Shown piece after piece: positions 8,411-10,794 of a stretch of 10,794 bases of DNA. The stretch spans positions 1 to 10,794 of the forward strand of contig JABYQR010000713.1 of assembly GCA_022592445.1 (NCBI GenBank), read 5' to 3'. Position 1 is the first letter of the stretch. Every line of letters begins with the position of its first letter. The notes under the pieces were generated by a model. It did not search any database. It saw nothing but the letters and a program-made list of their open reading frames with translations, and had not been told where the DNA came from. Both the position numbers and the translations under genes were made by a program. This DNA is from Cytidiella melzeri (lineage: Eukaryota; Basidiomycota; Agaricomycetes; Polyporales; Irpicaceae).

Positions 8411-8520
8411 TGATACGCCCGGAAATTGGCTAGGCGCGGAGACCCGGCAGCAGCCCGCCATTTGCGCGGCCCGCGTCATCCTGAGCGGCAAATCCCTCCA
8501 CTTTCCCAGTGTCGCGGGCA

Positions 8521-8580
8521 CGAGGAGTTCACCGAGGTCACGAGGAGTTTGCCGAGGATCCGAGGACTTGTCAAGGAGCA
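8521..8580 (+). repeat. Three 20-bp tandem units in LTR U3
   Basis: The units at 8521-8540, 8541-8560 and 8561-8580 all begin CGAGGA and share the scaffold CGAGGAGTTxxCCGAGGxxx, the third being the most diverged. They lie about 400-460 bases upstream of the LTR TATA box, where retrotransposons often carry repeated activator-binding sites. The role is an inference. Confidence 0.5.
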
Positions 8581-8986
8581 GCAACGCGCCGGAAACATCT
8601 GAGGCCGAGGAATCGCACCAAACCCTGACACACAGACACGCCCCTTTTGCATCGGAGCATGGGCCGGCCAGCCACCAAGTGTTTGGACGCGGGCCGGACC
8701 AACGGTAGAAGAAACTTGACGCGCAAACCCCGTTTCAGGAAGACTCCTATCACGCCACGCTGTGTAACTCCTGGATGGCGCCTCATCACCTGCTTGTGAC
8801 AGTTGGCGCATTTTCAGCGCAAGGGCGCGCACCGCTACTCCGCGTTGACCAACGCTGTGTCCCGCCGGGCGTCGACTCGCTGGACATTTTGCCTCCGCAG
8901 ACGGAAGTATTCTGCCACCCTGTTTCCTCGCTCTCGCGTTTGGGTGTAGGACATAGAAGGAAAGGTTTAGGAGAGGGTCTTTAGGG

Positions 8987-8996
8987 TATATAAAAA
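8987..8996 (+). promoter_or_regulatory. TATA box of the Gypsy LTR
   Basis: TATATAAAAA is the best TATA box in the window. Transcription would start near 9015-9025 and run through R-U5, the PBS and gag. The motif is intact, so this LTR may still drive transcription. Confidence 0.55.
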
Positions 8997-9144
8997 GGTG
9001 TTGCTTGTACTGCGTAGAAAATCAATCAATCCCCACCCCAGTTTCCAGAGTTCACTTTACACTTTGCGCTGCGTCGAGGGAGTCTCTTTGCGCCCATAGC
9101 TGTAGCTTCTTCTGCGTGGTCTCACTGCGACTTCTTCCACGTTT

Positions 9145-9668
9145 ATGTCCGCTGCGTCTACCAACGACAACCCGCCTCGAGTCTGCCGCTACTGTCCCAC
9201 CGTTCCCCACCTACCCGACGGTCGCTGCCCTTACCGCCCGCGCCCGCGCGAGGTTCTACGCCGTTACCCCATCATCCCCGCGCCCACGCCGCCGCCAGAA
9301 CCCTCAGCAGCGCCTACGGTTCCCCTGAGAGATCAACTCCTAAATCACCCTCGCCAGCGTCGTCCGTGCCTCCGTCGCGGACTCGCTTGATAACTGCTCT
9401 TACTGCGACACTCAGAGCGATCACCCAATTCCCCTATGTTCAGGACCTTTCGTCCTGCTTGACTGCATCGCCCGCGCGCGCTGCACCCAGATTGTTGGCT
9501 GTCCCCAGACTTTGAAGGCGGGACCACGAGTGCGAACTAGTGCAGTTCAATCTTACCAGCTCTACCAACGTCGTTGTTGGCCACGCATTTGCCTGCAATA
9601 CGCACCGCCGTTCGGGAAGTGTTGTTCTGCACTACCGCCCCCGCGCGCAGTCTGTCGAGTCAAATTGA
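9145..9668 (+). pseudogene. Cys-rich coding relic inside the LTR, CCHC-like motifs
   Basis: Three consecutive segments in three frames have codon third positions dominated by C and G, the signature of real coding sequence. The first, from an ATG at 9145 to a TGA at 9388-9390 (useful to about 9340), has CRYCPTVPHLPDGRC, a CX2CX4HX5C pattern, then a Pro/Arg-rich part. The second, 9344 to about 9510 in the next frame, has CSYCDTQSDHPIPLC (CX2CX5HX4C) followed by further Cys residues. The third, 9516-9668 in the remaining frame, is Ser/Thr/Val-rich and ends at a TGA. Both Cys motifs begin C-x-Y-C and resemble zinc knuckles with one-residue spacing changes. I recognise no family. Most likely this is a captured or element-specific gene broken by two indels; spliced exons are the alternative. 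It sits downstream of the TATA box and upstream of the PBS. Confidence 0.4.
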
Positions 9669-9748
9669 CTGCGATCTTACATAGCCTTGCGCTGCGACAC
9701 GCGCTCCATTAGTTTATCTTCCTCTACGGTTCCTCTCGGCTTCGTTAC

Positions 9749-9920
9749 ACTGCGTTTACTTTTTAAACTGCGTTATTTTACTGTGTTACTGCGTTGTGTT
9801 TCACCTTCACTGTGTCGAGCTTACTGCGTTCACTTTCACTGCGCCTGCGTTTTACAGCGACTTCTTCATCTTCACCAGCGACCGCATTTTGTGTTCGAGA
9901 TTCATACTGCGCCTGCGTTT
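9749..9920 (+). repeat. ACTGCG-rich simple-sequence-like tract
   Basis: The hexamer ACTGCG recurs at 9749, 9767, 9788, 9823, 9838 and 9906, mostly as ACTGCGTT, and ACTGCGCCTGCGTTT is present twice without change (9838-9852 and 9906-9920). Further copies stand earlier in the LTR at 9009, 9124, 9402 and 9668. The tract is not a strict tandem array; it may be an eroded repeat, or it may be a set of protein or RNA-packaging sites. Confidence 0.45.
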
Positions 9921-10257
9921 ATCATCTGCGTCTCTCCACGCGCCGTTTTCCTACAAGTTGCAACATCTCCCGCGCGTTCTCTTTGAGCCGCGCTATAACT
10001 CTTTCGCTTTCACCGCGCCGACTTCCCCCTTTTACCCACGATATGCGTGGTAGTTGCCCGCCTAGCTCCCTCCGCATACACTTTATCATAAACCTTGTCG
10101 CTCTTTTTAGCACAGGTAAAACTAGGACTCTAAGACCACCTCGCACACTTTAACACTTCCGCGCTTCCATACCTTTACACTTCTATTGCCACTTCGTGGT
10201 TGGTTGTGTTGTCTTTAAGGTTGTTCTTAGTTTGAAGCGTGACTCAGTGTCTCATTT

Positions 10258-10276
10258 TGGAGCCCACCGCGAGGGG
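10258..10276 (+). promoter_or_regulatory. Primer-binding-site-like sequence of the Gypsy element
   Basis: TGGAGCCCACCGCGAGGGG follows the inferred LTR end by three bases. It has the TGG start (complement of the tRNA CCA end) and the GCCxACCG..GGGG body seen at the PBS of many Gypsy elements in fungi and plants. The matching tRNA cannot be confirmed from this window. Confidence 0.5.
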
Positions 10277-10295
10277 TCTCTATAGATTTCGCTAG

Positions 10296-10794
10296 TGTCC
10301 TTGTGCTTCGCGGAAGAGAAGGCAAGACAAGTTCCAGAGGATCCAGAATTCCGAGGAGACAAAGGGGGGAAGTTTATCAAGCCCGGTATTAACGGAAGCA
10401 CAGGACGACCCGGAAGCAATTATCCGGCGAGGACGAGCGGCAGCCCGCGAAAATCGAAGGCGACAAGCTACTCCTGTGCCAAGTTCTAGGTCGCCGACTC
10501 CCGAATTCTCTACACCAAACGTTACTCTCCCTAGCCCCGACTCTCCTACGGAAGTGCCTCTTCCTTCAGCACACCCTTCATCCTCCACATCGACTACTCG
10601 AGCCCGCTTGCAATCTCCAACAACCGCAATAATAGAGCGGATTCAAAATAAAATACAACAACTTCCACCAAACGCCAGACTAGTAATCACGATGGCTGCA
10701 GCACAAACTATGCCCTTGATCGGCGACAAGCACGCACCTAAGTTTGATCAATCAGAGCCTCGGACGTTGGCGCGCTACTTCGACACCCTCGAAA
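10296..10794 (+). CDS. Ty3/Gypsy gag, 5' part (runs off right edge)
   Basis: One frame is open from 10296 (after a TAG at 10293-10295) to the window end. Its last 34 codons begin at the first ATG (10692), MAAAQTMPLIGDKHAPKFDQ, and continue to RTLARYFDTLE, which matches the start of the Gypsy gag core in Agaricomycetes (APKFD ... RYFxxLE). Upstream of that ATG the frame stays open for about 130 codons. It encodes a basic, Arg-rich part near 10425-10465, a Ser/Pro/Thr-rich part near 10475-10595, and an ERIQNKIQQLPPNARL segment just before the Met. This looks coding, so the true start may be lost, non-AUG or supplied by splicing. The frame shows no defect in the visible part, unlike the older copies to the left. 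Gag would form the virus-like particle of the element. Confidence 0.65.

Larger units (their letters stand above)
8411..10254 (+). mobile_element. Ty3/Gypsy 5' LTR, long (about 1.84 kb), inferred ends
   Basis: The region breaks the older RT relic and leads into a PBS-like site and a new Gypsy gag, so it is read as a 5' LTR. Possible starts are TGATACGCCC at 8411 or TGATGCATGC at 8401. The end is taken at TCTCA (10254), just before TTTTGGAGCCC. The ends then agree as TGA...TCA. A TATATAAAAA at 8987-8996 and an AATCAATCAATC run at about 9020-9031 mark a U3/R boundary of normal form, leaving about 1.2 kb of R-U5, which is unusual. The sequence is GC-rich in U3 and rich in CTGCGT strings later. 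Without the 3' LTR, which lies outside the window, the length remains an inference; a shorter LTR plus a leader insertion is possible. Confidence 0.5.

Noticed and set aside
8351..8832. Reverse frames of 72-118 codons in the LTR U3
   Set aside because: They cross the boundary between the RT relic and the LTR and arise from GC-rich sequence; no domain.
10292..10588. Reverse frame opposite the Gypsy gag leader
   Set aside because: Mirror of the open gag frame on the other strand; Gly/Ser-rich shadow sequence.
1..10794. tRNA, rRNA or CRISPR array
   Set aside because: No cloverleaf with a TTCGANTCC arm, no rRNA-like sequence, and no evenly spaced repeat array was found on reading both strands.

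Overview
The window looks like nuclear DNA of a mushroom-forming basidiomycete (Agaricomycetes). Three things point there. The left edge holds the C-terminal part of a BTB/POZ-like protein of the family expanded in Agaricomycetes. The reverse strand carries a small intron-rich gene with 59-75 bp GT-AG introns and a beta-trefoil (ricin-B-lectin-like) product. The right 4.8 kb is Ty1/Copia and Ty3/Gypsy retrotransposon sequence of types common in basidiomycete genomes.

Layout: 1-759 is the 3' part of the BTB-like gene (+). Bases 760-2035 are gene-poor and hold one perfect-looking hairpin (1635-1674). The four-exon beta-trefoil gene lies at 2712-2036 (-), with a TATA box at 2793-2799. Bases 2800-5366 hold no gene I can support, only a 19-bp direct repeat pair and a promoter-like stretch with a 15-codon ORF. 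Bases 5367-5965 form a foldback element with about 115-bp near-perfect inverted termini, an inner 29-bp inverted repeat and a 25-bp direct repeat.

From 6011 to about 8410 lies a decayed composite retroelement: a short Copia LTR, a PBS-like site and a Copia gag with a stop and frameshifts. This joins the C-terminal part of a Gypsy gag (zinc knuckles), which is followed without a protease by part of a Gypsy reverse transcriptase with an in-frame stop and a mutated YxDD motif. That relic is interrupted near 8401-8411 by a second Gypsy element. Its long inferred 5' LTR (about 8411-10254) carries 20-bp tandem repeats, a TATA box, a Cys-rich coding relic with CCHC-like motifs and many ACTGCG hexamers. 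A PBS-like site (10258-10276) and a gag reading frame that runs off the right edge follow it.

The host genes show no sign of acting together. The right half is a record of nested insertion and decay: Copia and old Gypsy pieces first, then the second Gypsy element. The least explained items are the Cys-rich coding relic inside the LTR, the foldback element, and the gag frame that stays open about 400 bases upstream of its first Met codon. No RNA gene, CRISPR array or bacterial-type signal was seen.
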